Below are positions 1 through 8,311 of a DNA stretch of 64,000 nucleotides, piece after piece; position 1 is the stretch's first letter, and each line of letters starts with the position of its first letter. The DNA is taken from positions 1 through 64,000 of the forward strand of contig NZ_NMVQ01000045.1 of NCBI RefSeq assembly GCF_002250625.1. Direction: 5' to 3'. The stretch comes from Enemella dayhoffiae (GTDB taxonomy: Bacteria > Actinomycetota > Actinomycetes > Propionibacteriales > Propionibacteriaceae). A model generated the notes under the pieces. That model made no database searches. It saw only the letters and a list, made by a program, of their open reading frames with translations, and was not told the DNA's origin. Position numbers and translations under genes: made by a program.

Positions 1-122
1 GCAACACCGAACGTGCCGCCGCACTTGCCCCTTGGCTCGAGCACTACAACACTGAACGATGCCACAGCGCACTCGGAGGCAAACCACCGATCAGCCGGCT
101 ACCAACCTGATGGCCGGGTACA
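1..122 (+). mobile_element. 3' end of an IS481-like transposase gene, cut by the window edge
   Basis: A reading frame is open from the left edge and ends with TGA at 108-110. It reads APWLEHYNTERCHSALGG then KPPISRLPT, the typical C-terminal end of IS481/IS3-type DDE transposases (W-x-x-x-Y-N-x-x-R-x-H-x-x-L-x-G, then P-P-x-S-R). Only about 35 residues are in the window, so the catalytic DDE residues cannot be seen. Whether the element is intact to the left is unknown. The right terminal repeat is probably just after the stop (a GTACA at 118-122 resembles the ACA ends of this family), but this is a guess. Its neighbour is the 3' end of the dehydrogenase E2 gene on the other strand. Confidence 0.75.
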
Positions 123-155
123 TCTAGCGCCCCGGCCGAGCTCGCCGCAACTCCC

Positions 156-1892
156 TCAGGCCAGGTCCGCGCCCCAGTCCCGGGTCTGCAGGATGTCGCG
201 TACCCGGAGCAGGAATTTGGACGCGGTCGCCCCGTCGAACGCCCGGTGGTCATAGACCAGACCGATGATGCCCACCGGGTGGATCGCGATCATGTCGCCC
301 ACGGCGACCGGCTTGCGGGCCACCCCGTCCAGGCACATGATCGCCACGTTGGGCTGGTTGATGATCGGCGCCGACGCATAGCTCTGATAGGGACCCACGT
401 TGGTGATGGTGAACGTGGAACCGCGCATCTCGTCCATCCCGAGCTTCCCGGCGCGCCCCAGCTCGGCCTGCTTCTTGATCTGGCTGCCGACCCCCTTCAG
501 GTTGAGCTGGTCGGCGTCGCGCACCACCGGCACGATCAGACCCTGCTCGTCCAGATCGACGGCGATGCCCAGGTTGACGTAGGGGTGCAGCGTCTGCTGC
601 TTGTTCGGCACGTCGATGCTGGAGTTCACCGCCGGGAACTCCAGCAGCGCGTCGCAGGTCGCGCTGGCCACGAAGGTGAGATAGGACAGCGAAGCCCCGG
701 TCGCCTTCTTGTACGCCTCCTTGTGCGCCCGACGGCACTTCTCCACGTTCTCGTAGTCCACCTCGATCGAGGTCCACACCTGGGGCGCGGTCTGCAGCGA
801 GCGGACCATCCCGGCGGCGATCGCCAACCGCATCTTCGACAGCGTCACCACCTCGTCGCGGTTGTCGGGGACCCCCGGCACGGCCGGTGCCCCGGCATCC
901 GGCCCCATCGGGGCCGCCGCTGCGGCCGCGGGCGCCTGGGTGGCGGCTGCGCTGGGTTTCGCGGGCGCGGCGGGGTTCGGCGTACGCCCGGACGACGGCT
1001 TGCCGCCGCCGGCCGAGATGGCCGCCTGGACGTCTTCGCGTCGGATCCGTCCGCCCTCACCGCTGCCGGAGATGTCGGCCAGGTCGATGCCGTGCTCGGC
1101 CGCCAGCCGGCGGACCAGGGGGGACAGGTTCTTGCCGGGGGAGGCGCCCGGACCGGCGCTCGCGCCGGCGGGGCTGGACCTGGTCGGCCCCTTCTCGCCA
1201 TGCGCCGGGGCCGGAGCCACCTCCCCGGAACCGGACGGTTCGGAACCGGCCTCGCCGATGCGGGCGATCACCGTGCCCACCGGGGCGGTTTCGCCCTCGG
1301 CGACCAGGATCTCCAGCAGGACGCCGTCGTGCGGGCTGGGGATCTCGGAGTCCACCTTGTCGGTGGACACCTCATAGAGCGGGTCGTCGAACTCGACGGT
1401 GTCCCCGACCTGCTTCAGCCAGCTGCCGATGGTGCCCTCGGTGACGGTCTCGCCCAGCTTCGGCATGGTCAGGTCGTGCACGATCCCGGCGCCCTCGGCC
1501 ATTCCCGCGGACTCGCCCGGCGGCGTACCCTCGTCGGCTGAGCCTGTCGAAGCCTCGTCGGTCGAGCCCCCAGAACCGTTGGCTGAGCCTGTCGAAGCCT
1601 TGTCGGTCGAGCCCCCAGAACCGCTGGCTGAGCCCGTCGAAGCCCCCTCCGGGCCGATCCGGACCAGCTCGGTGCCGACGGGTACGGTCTCGCCCTCGCC
1701 GACCAGGATCTCCAGCACCACCCCGTCGTGCGGGCTGGGGATCTCTGAGTCCACCTTGTCGGTGGACACCTCGAACAGCGGGTCGTCGAACTCGACGGTG
1801 TCCCCGACCTGCTTCAGCCAGCTGCCGATGGTGCCCTCGGTGACGGTCTCGCCCAGCTTGGGCATCGTCACGACGAAGATCTCGTCTGTCAT
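156..1892 (-). CDS. 2-oxoacid dehydrogenase E2, dihydrolipoamide acyltransferase with two lipoyl domains
   Basis: This is the acyltransferase core of a pyruvate or branched-chain 2-oxoacid dehydrogenase complex (578 aa). It moves the acyl group from E1 through swinging lipoyl arms to CoA. Two nearly identical lipoyl domains are visible, each with the ETVTEGTIGSWLKQVGDTVEF core and a lipoylation lysine in STDKVDSE (about K46 and K179). They are followed by a peripheral-subunit-binding domain (NLSPLVRRLAAEHGIDL, about residue 245) and the catalytic domain ending in DHRAFDG (active-site His549, Asp553). A 45-bp repeat codes the linker between the lipoyl domains. The ATG at 1892 was chosen over an upstream in-frame start because GAGGAG lies 8 nt before it. 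It is the last gene of the E1a-E1b-E3-E2 operon, 28 nt after lpdA. Substrate (pyruvate or branched-chain) is not decided by sequence reading alone. Confidence 0.93.
   Translation of the reverse strand: MTDEIFVVTMPKLGETVTEGTIGSWLKQVGDTVEFDDPLFEVSTDKVDSEIPSPHDGVVLEILVGEGETVPVGTELVRIGPEGASTGSASGSGGSTDKASTGSANGSGGSTDEASTGSADEGTPPGESAGMAEGAGIVHDLTMPKLGETVTEGTIGSWLKQVGDTVEFDDPLYEVSTDKVDSEIPSPHDGVLLEILVAEGETAPVGTVIARIGEAGSEPSGSGEVAPAPAHGEKGPTRSSPAGASAGPGASPGKNLSPLVRRLAAEHGIDLADISGSGEGGRIRREDVQAAISAGGGKPSSGRTPNPAAPAKPSAAATQAPAAAAAAPMGPDAGAPAVPGVPDNRDEVVTLSKMRLAIAAGMVRSLQTAPQVWTSIEVDYENVEKCRRAHKEAYKKATGASLSYLTFVASATCDALLEFPAVNSSIDVPNKQQTLHPYVNLGIAVDLDEQGLIVPVVRDADQLNLKGVGSQIKKQAELGRAGKLGMDEMRGSTFTITNVGPYQSYASAPIINQPNVAIMCLDGVARKPVAVGDMIAIHPVGIIGLVYDHRAFDGATASKFLLRVRDILQTRDWGADLA
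1539..1642. repeat. 45-bp tandem repeat in the E2 linker, core TGAGCCTGTCGAAG
   Basis: Three copies of TGAG-CC(T/C)-GTCGAAG begin at 1539, 1584 and 1629, exactly 45 bp apart. Between copies lies GTCGAGCCCCCAGAACC. The 15-codon period keeps the frame, giving Ser/Thr/Gly-rich linker units (ASTGSA-type) between the two lipoyl domains. The same core occurs between genes at 15786-15844. Confidence 0.85.
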
Positions 1893-1920
1893 CTGTTGTC
1901 TCCTCGCAGCTCGGGGCGGT

Positions 1921-3318
1921 TCAGCCGTGCAGCGATCGGCCACTGAAGGTGATCATGGTTTCGCCGATGATCTCCGACAGGCTCGGGTGGGCGTGGATCA
2001 GGTGGGCCACCTCCGACGGCGTGGCCTCCCAGTTGACCGCGTAGTAACCGCCGTTCATCAGCTCCGAGGCCCACGGCCCGCAGAGGTGGAAGCCGATGAT
2101 CGGTCCGTCGTTCGGCCGGGCCAGGATCTTGATCATCCCCTCGGTCTCGCCGACGATCATGGAGCGGCCGTTGCCGGGCCAGGGGTGCTTGCGCACTTCG
2201 TAGTCGATGCCGGCCTCCTTGGCCTGCTCCTCGGTCATCCCGGACCAGGCGATCTCCGGGTGGGCGTACACGATCCACGGCACCTTGCCGTAGTCGACCG
2301 GGACCGGGTCCTCACCCAGGATGTGCCGCACCGCCACGATCGCCTCGGCGTACGCCACGTGCGCCAGCCCGGGGGTGTTCACCACGTCGCCGACGGCGTA
2401 CACCTTGTCGCGGGTGGTGCGCATGGTGGCGGTGTCCACCTCGATGAATCCGCGGTCGTCGAGTTGTACGCCGGCCTCGGCGAACCCCTGGTCCTCCGAC
2501 AGCGGCCGGCGACCGACCGCCACCAGCACCTGCTCCACCTCGAGGGTCTGCTCCTTGCCCTTCACCTCATAGGGCACCGTGACCGAGGAGCCGTTGTCGG
2601 TGAGCCTGCCCACCTTCGCCCCGCCGATCGCCTTCAGCCCGCGCTTCTTCAGGCTCTTGGCGACGTGGGCGGCCACCTCCTGGTCGGCGCCGATCGGCAG
2701 CACCGGGTTGGGCAGGTATTCCAGCAGCGTGGTGTCCACTCCCAGGTCGACGAAGACCGAGGCGAACTCCACCCCGATCACCCCGCCGCCGATCACCGCG
2801 ATCGACTTCGGCAGCGTCTCCCAGGTGGAGTTGGTCGCCTGGTCGGAGGTGATCACGCGCGGACCGGGCTCCATCCCGGGGAACCACTTCGGCACCGAAC
2901 CGGAGACGATGATGACGTGCTCGGCGTCGATCACCCGATCGTCGACGACGATCTTCCCGTCGGCGTTCATGGTGCCGAAACCGCGCACCATCTCGATCTT
3001 CCGCTTCTTGATCAGCCCCTCGAGGCCCTTGACCAGCTGGTTCACCACGCCGGACTTGCGCTTGTTCACCGCCGGCCAGTCCACGGTGGTCTCGCCCTTG
3101 GGCAGCCGGAAGCCGAAGCCGTCGGCGTGCTGCACGTTGCGATACACCTCGGCGGCCTGCAGCAGCCCCTTGGCGGGGATGCAGCCCCGGTTCAGACACG
3201 TTCCACCGAAGGTGTCCTTCTCCACGATGGCCACCTTCAGGCCCGCGGAGGCGGCGTACAGGGCCGCGGCGTAACCGCCAGGACCGCCGCCCAGCACGCA
3301 GATGTCGAACTCGCTCAC
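1921..3318 (-). CDS. lpdA: Dihydrolipoyl dehydrogenase (E3)
   Basis: This FAD enzyme reoxidises the dihydrolipoyl groups of E2 with NAD+ (465 aa, normal family length). The N-terminal FAD motif is VLGGGPGGYAAALYAA. The redox-active disulfide is GGTCLNRGCIPAK (Cys41, Cys46). A second dinucleotide fold appears as AVIGGGVIGVEFAS, and the C-terminal interface has the catalytic pair HAHPSLSE. The GTG start at 3316-3318 overlaps the TGA of the E1 beta gene (GTGA), so the two are probably translationally coupled. E3 encoded inside the complex operon and before E2 suggests a dedicated E3. It may also serve other lipoyl complexes. Confidence 0.95.
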   Translation of the reverse strand: MSEFDICVLGGGPGGYAAALYAASAGLKVAIVEKDTFGGTCLNRGCIPAKGLLQAAEVYRNVQHADGFGFRLPKGETTVDWPAVNKRKSGVVNQLVKGLEGLIKKRKIEMVRGFGTMNADGKIVVDDRVIDAEHVIIVSGSVPKWFPGMEPGPRVITSDQATNSTWETLPKSIAVIGGGVIGVEFASVFVDLGVDTTLLEYLPNPVLPIGADQEVAAHVAKSLKKRGLKAIGGAKVGRLTDNGSSVTVPYEVKGKEQTLEVEQVLVAVGRRPLSEDQGFAEAGVQLDDRGFIEVDTATMRTTRDKVYAVGDVVNTPGLAHVAYAEAIVAVRHILGEDPVPVDYGKVPWIVYAHPEIAWSGMTEEQAKEAGIDYEVRKHPWPGNGRSMIVGETEGMIKILARPNDGPIIGFHLCGPWASELMNGGYYAVNWEATPSEVAHLIHAHPSLSEIIGETMITFSGRSLHG

Positions 3319-4307
3319 GCCCGCACCACCTTGACCACGGTCTCCTCGATCATGGCCGGCTGCGGAATCACCGCATCCTCCAGCGGGGGGCTGGTCGGGG
3401 TCGGGGTGTTCAGCGCGGCCACCCGCTCCACCGGCTGGTCGAGCCACCAGAAACACTCCTTCTGAATCATCGCCGCGATCTCGGCGCCCATGCCCAGGTG
3501 CTCGGCCGCCTCGTGCAGCACCACCGCCCGGGAGGTCTTGCGCACCGACTCCACGATGGTCTCGACGTCCATCGGCACCACGGTGCGCAGGTCGATCACC
3601 TCGACGGAGATGTCCTGCTGCTCGGCCAACCGCTCGGCGATCTCCAACCCCTGGTGCACCCCGGCGGAATAGGTCACCAGGGTCACGTCGCTGCCTTCGC
3701 GGGCCACCCGCGCCTTCCCCAGCGGGATCGGCTCCAGCGACACCGGGTGCTGGGCGGTGAGCCGGCGGTACAGGTACTTGTTCTCCAGGAACAGCACCGG
3801 GTTGTTGTCGCGGATCGAGGCGATCAGCAGCCCGGCCACGTCCTCGGCCAGCCCCGGCATGACGATCTTGATCCCCGGCACGTGCGCGAAATAGGACTCC
3901 ACGCTCTGGCTGTGCGTGGGCCCGGCGCGCAGCCGACCGCCGAAGGGCGCCCGCATCGTCACCGGCATCGGATCGCCGGTACGCCAGTGGTGGCGGGCCA
4001 GCACGTTGATGATCGGGTCGAAGGCGCAGGAGATGAAGTCGGCGAACTGGAACTCCACCACCGGGCGCAGCCCGACCAGCGCGGCCCCGGCGGCCAGGCC
4101 GGTCACCCCGGTCTCGGCGATCGGGGTGTCCACCACGCGGCGTTCCCCGAACTTGTCCAGGAATCCCTTGGTCACCTTGAACGCCCCGCCGAACTGGCCG
4201 ACGTCCTCGCCGATCAGGAACACGTTGTCGTCGCGTTCCATCTCGGCCTCCAGGGCTGCCCCGATGGCGTCCAGATAGGTGTAGGTGGTCTTCTCCTCAG
4301 TCGGCAT
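3315..4307 (-). CDS. 2-oxoacid dehydrogenase E1 beta subunit
   Basis: This is the beta chain of the thiamine-diphosphate E1 (330 aa), which pairs with E1 alpha to decarboxylate the 2-oxoacid. Typical blocks are visible: TYLDAIGAALEAEM at the N-terminus, GEDVGQFGGAFKVTKG (ThDP-activating Glu), DTPIAETGVTGLAAGAA, the EFQFADF block, and a C-terminal transketolase domain with the DLRTVVPMDVETI block. The ATG at 4307 was chosen because it overlaps the end of E1 alpha by 11 nt and begins the conserved region. A longer reading upstream lies entirely inside E1 alpha. Family members are annotated as PDH, BCKDH or acetoin dehydrogenase, and sequence reading alone does not separate these. Confidence 0.93.
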   Translation of the reverse strand: MPTEEKTTYTYLDAIGAALEAEMERDDNVFLIGEDVGQFGGAFKVTKGFLDKFGERRVVDTPIAETGVTGLAAGAALVGLRPVVEFQFADFISCAFDPIINVLARHHWRTGDPMPVTMRAPFGGRLRAGPTHSQSVESYFAHVPGIKIVMPGLAEDVAGLLIASIRDNNPVLFLENKYLYRRLTAQHPVSLEPIPLGKARVAREGSDVTLVTYSAGVHQGLEIAERLAEQQDISVEVIDLRTVVPMDVETIVESVRKTSRAVVLHEAAEHLGMGAEIAAMIQKECFWWLDQPVERVAALNTPTPTSPPLEDAVIPQPAMIEETVVKVVRA

Positions 4308-5628
4308 AGACACCGTCCTCGATGTTGCTGGGGTCGGGCATGGGGGCCGCCAGAGCGGTCTTCCTGGCCTCGATCGCCCACTTCCTGGCGTCCTCACGGA
4401 TCGTTTCGGCCTCGTCCTGGCTGACGATCCCCGCGGCCACCATCCTTTCCTCGAACAGGGCGACCGGGTCCCGCTTGGCCCAGGTCTCCTTCAGTTCCGG
4501 CAGCACGTAGTCACCGGGGTCGTGCTCGGCGTGCCCGTGCATGCGCATCGTGACCGCCTCCAGGATCGACGGGCCGCCGCCGCTGCGGGCCCGTTCCACG
4601 CACTCGGTCGCCGCGTCGTGCACCGCGACCACGTCGGTCCCGTCGCACTTGATGCCCGGCATCCCGTACGCCACCGCCTTGATCGCGAAGCTGGCCGAGT
4701 GGGTCTGCAGCGGCAGCGGGGTGGAGTAGGCGTACTGGTTGTTCTGGATCACGAACACCACCGGCAGCTGCATCGCGCCGGCGATGTTGACCGCCTCGTG
4801 GAAGTCGGCCCGCGAGGTCGACCCGTCGCCGCACATCGCCACCGCGACCCGGTCCTCGCCGCGATACTTGGCGGCGAACGCCATCCCGGTGGCCACCGGG
4901 AAGTTGGCCGGGATGTGGCTGGGCGGGTTGTAGGTGTTCAGGTCCAGCCGGCCGTAGTGCAGGGTGCCGTCCCGTCCGCCGGTCGGCCCGATCGCGCGGC
5001 CCATGAACGACGCCATCACCTGCTCCGGCGGCATGCCGCGCATCAGGTGCGCGCCGACGTCGCGGTGCAACGGGCAGAAGTAGTCGTCGGCACGCATCGC
5101 CGCCATCACCCCGACCCCGATCGCCTCATGCCAGTTGCCGGAGTAGTAGGAGCCCAGCAGGTCACCGCTGCGGTACATCGCGTGCATCCGGTCCTCGAAC
5201 GCCCGGGTGTGCACCAGCGCCTCGAGCAGTCTGCGCATCAGTTCGGGGTCCCGGCCGTCGACCGGTGCCGGGGGATTGGCCGAGGTGTCGGTGATGTTCA
5301 GCGCCGCCAGCACCTCGGCGGGAATCTCGTGCGGGACCGGCGGGGCCAGGGTGCCGGCCGCGGAGCCCTTGACGGACTCATAGGTGGGCACCTCGACCTC
5401 CTTGGACACGTCGAGATCCTGCTGGCCCAGCGCCACCGTCTCCGCGGCCAGGGTCCGGTTGCCCGCGGCCTTCTTGGCGGTCGCCTTCTTCGCCGGGGCT
5501 TTCTTGGCGGTCGCCTTCTTCGCCGGGGCCTTCTTGGCGGTCGCCTTCTTGGCGGGGGTCTTCTTCGCCGCAGCCTTCCTGGTCGCGGAGCGGGACTCGG
5601 TGTCGCTGTCGTTGTTCGCGGTGGCCAT
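4297..5628 (-). CDS. 2-oxoacid dehydrogenase E1 alpha subunit with a Lys/Ala-rich N-terminal tail
   Basis: This is the alpha chain of the ThDP-dependent E1 (443 aa). The ThDP/Mg motif is CGDGSTSRADFHEAVN ending near QNNQYAYS, and the phosphorylation-loop-like region is MRMHGHAEHDPGDY. About 95 residues precede the conserved core. Residues 17-54 are built from PAKK and ATAKK repeats, a histone-H1-like tail that is not part of normal E1 alpha. The ATG at 5628 was chosen because AGGAGG lies 7 nt upstream and the alternative GTG at 5658 overlaps the MaoC gene. It is the first complex gene of the operon and follows maoC by 26 nt. Confidence 0.92.
   Translation of the reverse strand: MATANNDSDTESRSATRKAAAKKTPAKKATAKKAPAKKATAKKAPAKKATAKKAAGNRTLAAETVALGQQDLDVSKEVEVPTYESVKGSAAGTLAPPVPHEIPAEVLAALNITDTSANPPAPVDGRDPELMRRLLEALVHTRAFEDRMHAMYRSGDLLGSYYSGNWHEAIGVGVMAAMRADDYFCPLHRDVGAHLMRGMPPEQVMASFMGRAIGPTGGRDGTLHYGRLDLNTYNPPSHIPANFPVATGMAFAAKYRGEDRVAVAMCGDGSTSRADFHEAVNIAGAMQLPVVFVIQNNQYAYSTPLPLQTHSASFAIKAVAYGMPGIKCDGTDVVAVHDAATECVERARSGGGPSILEAVTMRMHGHAEHDPGDYVLPELKETWAKRDPVALFEERMVAAGIVSQDEAETIREDARKWAIEARKTALAAPMPDPSNIEDGVYAD
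5467..5577. repeat. 30-bp repeats coding the PAKK/ATAKK tail of E1 alpha
   Basis: GGCGGTCGCCTTCTT alternates with CGCCGGGGCYTTCTT in a 30-bp period. On the coding strand this encodes KKATAKKAPA units. The near-identity at DNA level shows recent tandem expansion. Confidence 0.8.
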
Positions 5629-5654
5629 CAGCACCTCCTGGATCGCAGGCTTTG

Positions 5655-6125
5655 TCACTCGTAGTAGCGGAACACCAGATCGGCCACGCAGCAGGGCTTT
5701 TCCTCACCCTCGACCTCATAGCTCAACCGGTAGACGGCCTCGATCCCACCGGGCAGGTCCTTCACCTCGGCCAGGTTCACGTGCATCCGGAACCGGCTGC
5801 CGGTCTTCAGCGGAGCCGGGAAACGCACCTTGTTGAGGCCGTAGTTCAGGATCACCGAGAATCCTTCGACGGTGCAGATCTCCCACAGCAACCCGGTCGA
5901 CATGGACAGGGTCAGGAAGCCGTGCTGGATGGTGGTGCCGTAGGGACCATCCTGGGCACGTTGCGGATCGACGTGGATCCACTGCTCGTCACCGCTCATC
6001 CGGGCAAACTCGGTGATCCGGTCCTGGGTGACCTCGATCCAGCGACTGGTGCCCAGGTCGGAGCCGGATCGTTCGTGCAGCTCGGCGCTACCGGTGATCA
6101 CATCGGGGGTCTGCTGGTCGCTCAA
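5655..6125 (-). CDS. MaoC-family (hot-dog) dehydratase
   Basis: This is a single hot-dog domain protein of 156 aa. The hydratase-2 style motif is seen as SGDEQWIHVDPQRAQDG followed by YGTTIQHGFLTL, with the Asp/His catalytic pair of R-specific enoyl-CoA hydratases. The start is a TTG at 6123-6125, chosen because a strong AAGGAGG lies 5 nt upstream and no ATG or GTG fits. The open frame upstream has no ribosome site. It is the first gene of the operon with the 2-oxoacid dehydrogenase, so it may hydrate an enoyl-CoA derived from the complex's product; that role is inferred from position only. Confidence 0.88.
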   Translation of the reverse strand: MSDQQTPDVITGSAELHERSGSDLGTSRWIEVTQDRITEFARMSGDEQWIHVDPQRAQDGPYGTTIQHGFLTLSMSTGLLWEICTVEGFSVILNYGLNKVRFPAPLKTGSRFRMHVNLAEVKDLPGGIEAVYRLSYEVEGEEKPCCVADLVFRYYE

Positions 6126-6253
6126 CTCGGCCTCCTTGACGTTTGTCCCGACCCTAGTGGTCGGCAACTTTGGAGGGAAGGGGCCGCTCAGGAGTTGATC
6201 ACCAACCTGTACGCCGGAGGCTCCGGTGTCCTGGCGGGCGGGCGTACGCCAGG

Positions 6254-6913
6254 TCAGGAGGTGATGCCGCCGATGACCATCAACAGGATGATCATCGTGC
6301 CGATCGCGCTCGTCGCGATCCCGCCGATCGCCAGCCCCCGCCCGGAATAGGAGCGCGGTTCGTTCGAGATCTGACGCAGGGCGGCGATCCCGAACCCCAG
6401 CCCGATCGGCCCGGTGATCCCGCAGGTCACCGAGAGGATGCCGAGCACCAGCGACACCGTCGCGTACGGCGACTTCGGCGGTTCCGGCCGGAAGGCGTAC
6501 GGGTAGGGCGAGCCGTAGGGGCGGGAATGTCCGGTCGGCACCGGCGGATAGGGCTGCAGCGCGTTCTGGGCCTGGTAGTCGCGGTAGGCGGCCTGGGCCG
6601 GATCGACGGTGCCATAGGGGTAGGTCGGGAAGCTCGGGCCCTCGGCGTACGCCGGCTGGGTCGGCTCGGGGTACGCCGGCTGCTCGGGTTCGGCGTACGG
6701 GGCCTGGGTCGGGTAGGGATCCTGGGGGGCCTGGGCCTGGGCCTGGGGGGCCTGGGGTGGCTCGGGGGAGGGCGAGGGCGCCGCTGCGGAGGTCGCTTCG
6801 AAGCCCACCGGGGTCGTGCCGTCGGCGAGGGTCTCGAACCGGTTGTTCTCGCCGAGCCCGTCACCGGGGCGGGCTCCCTCACGGCTGAAGGGGCTGGCCG
6901 ATCCGTCCGTCAT
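6254..6913 (-). CDS. Proline-rich DUF4190 membrane protein
   Basis: Function is unknown (219 aa). The first 150 residues are rich in Pro, Gln, Ala and Tyr (PQAPQAQAQAPQDPYPTQAP type) and lack any enzyme motif. The last 70 residues form the DUF4190 unit: a first membrane helix (ATVSLVLGILSVTCGITGPI), an amphipathic loop with RQISNEPRSYSGRG, and a second helix (IATSAIGTMIILLMVIGG). Such proteins usually sit in the membrane with the disordered tail in the cytoplasm. The ATG at 6913 was chosen with AGGTGG 6 nt upstream. It is separated from mdh by a terminator hairpin and probably stands alone. Confidence 0.85.
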   Translation of the reverse strand: MTDGSASPFSREGARPGDGLGENNRFETLADGTTPVGFEATSAAAPSPSPEPPQAPQAQAQAPQDPYPTQAPYAEPEQPAYPEPTQPAYAEGPSFPTYPYGTVDPAQAAYRDYQAQNALQPYPPVPTGHSRPYGSPYPYAFRPEPPKSPYATVSLVLGILSVTCGITGPIGLGFGIAALRQISNEPRSYSGRGLAIGGIATSAIGTMIILLMVIGGITS

Positions 6914-7002
6914 CGTGACCACCTGTCTGTCCTTTCACCAAGCGTACTTGTCGACGACGCCACGACAGGGGCGCTCGGTTCCCCGCGGTCGTCGCGGCGA
7001 GG

Positions 7003-7039
7003 AAAAAGTCAGGCCCCGTCCGCGTGGACGGGGCCTGAC
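7003..7039 (-). terminator. Rho-independent terminator of mdh
   Basis: A perfect 14-bp stem (7008-7021 with 7026-7039, GTCAGGCCCCGTCC arm) with a GCGT loop is followed on the minus strand by TTTTTCC. It lies 17 nt after the mdh stop codon. Confidence 0.93.
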
Positions 7040-7055
7040 CGGTTGCCGGGTGGAA

Positions 7056-8078
<1,023 letters not shown>

Positions 8079-8095
8079 TTATCAGGGCACCCAGG

Positions 8096-8173
8096 CTCGC
8101 TCACGCTTACCGCCTGACTCCCACGCGTCCCCAAGTGGGAAAGCGCGAGTGGGAACCGATGAGCGTGAGCGAG
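8096..8173. repeat. Palindromic intergenic element, family 1 copy A
   Basis: Outer arms CTCGCTCACGCT (8096-8107) and AGCGTGAGCGAG (8162-8173) are perfect inverse complements. Inside them a weaker inverted pair continues (CTCCCACGCG against CGCGAGTGGGA). The terminal CGCTCACGCT-TA-CGG pattern recurs at 57841-57912. It lies between mdh and the symporter gene. Confidence 0.75.
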
Positions 8174-8203
8174 GACCCCGGTCTGGAGGCGTACCAAGGA
8201 GAA

Positions 8204-8236
8204 ACCCGCGTCGCTCAGGTATCGAGCGACGCGGGT
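8204..8236 (-). terminator. Hairpin after the symporter gene
   Basis: ACCCGCGTCGCT (8204-8215) pairs perfectly with AGCGACGCGGGT (8225-8236) across a 9-nt loop. On the minus strand it is followed by TTTCTCC. This makes a moderate terminator for actP, whose stop is about 75 nt upstream. Confidence 0.6.
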
Positions 8237-8311
8237 CTCCGCGAGTTTTCGACGGCTACGCCGAAGACCGGGGATTGGGCGCCCTGCGCGCGAAGCGCCT
8301 GATGAAACAGA

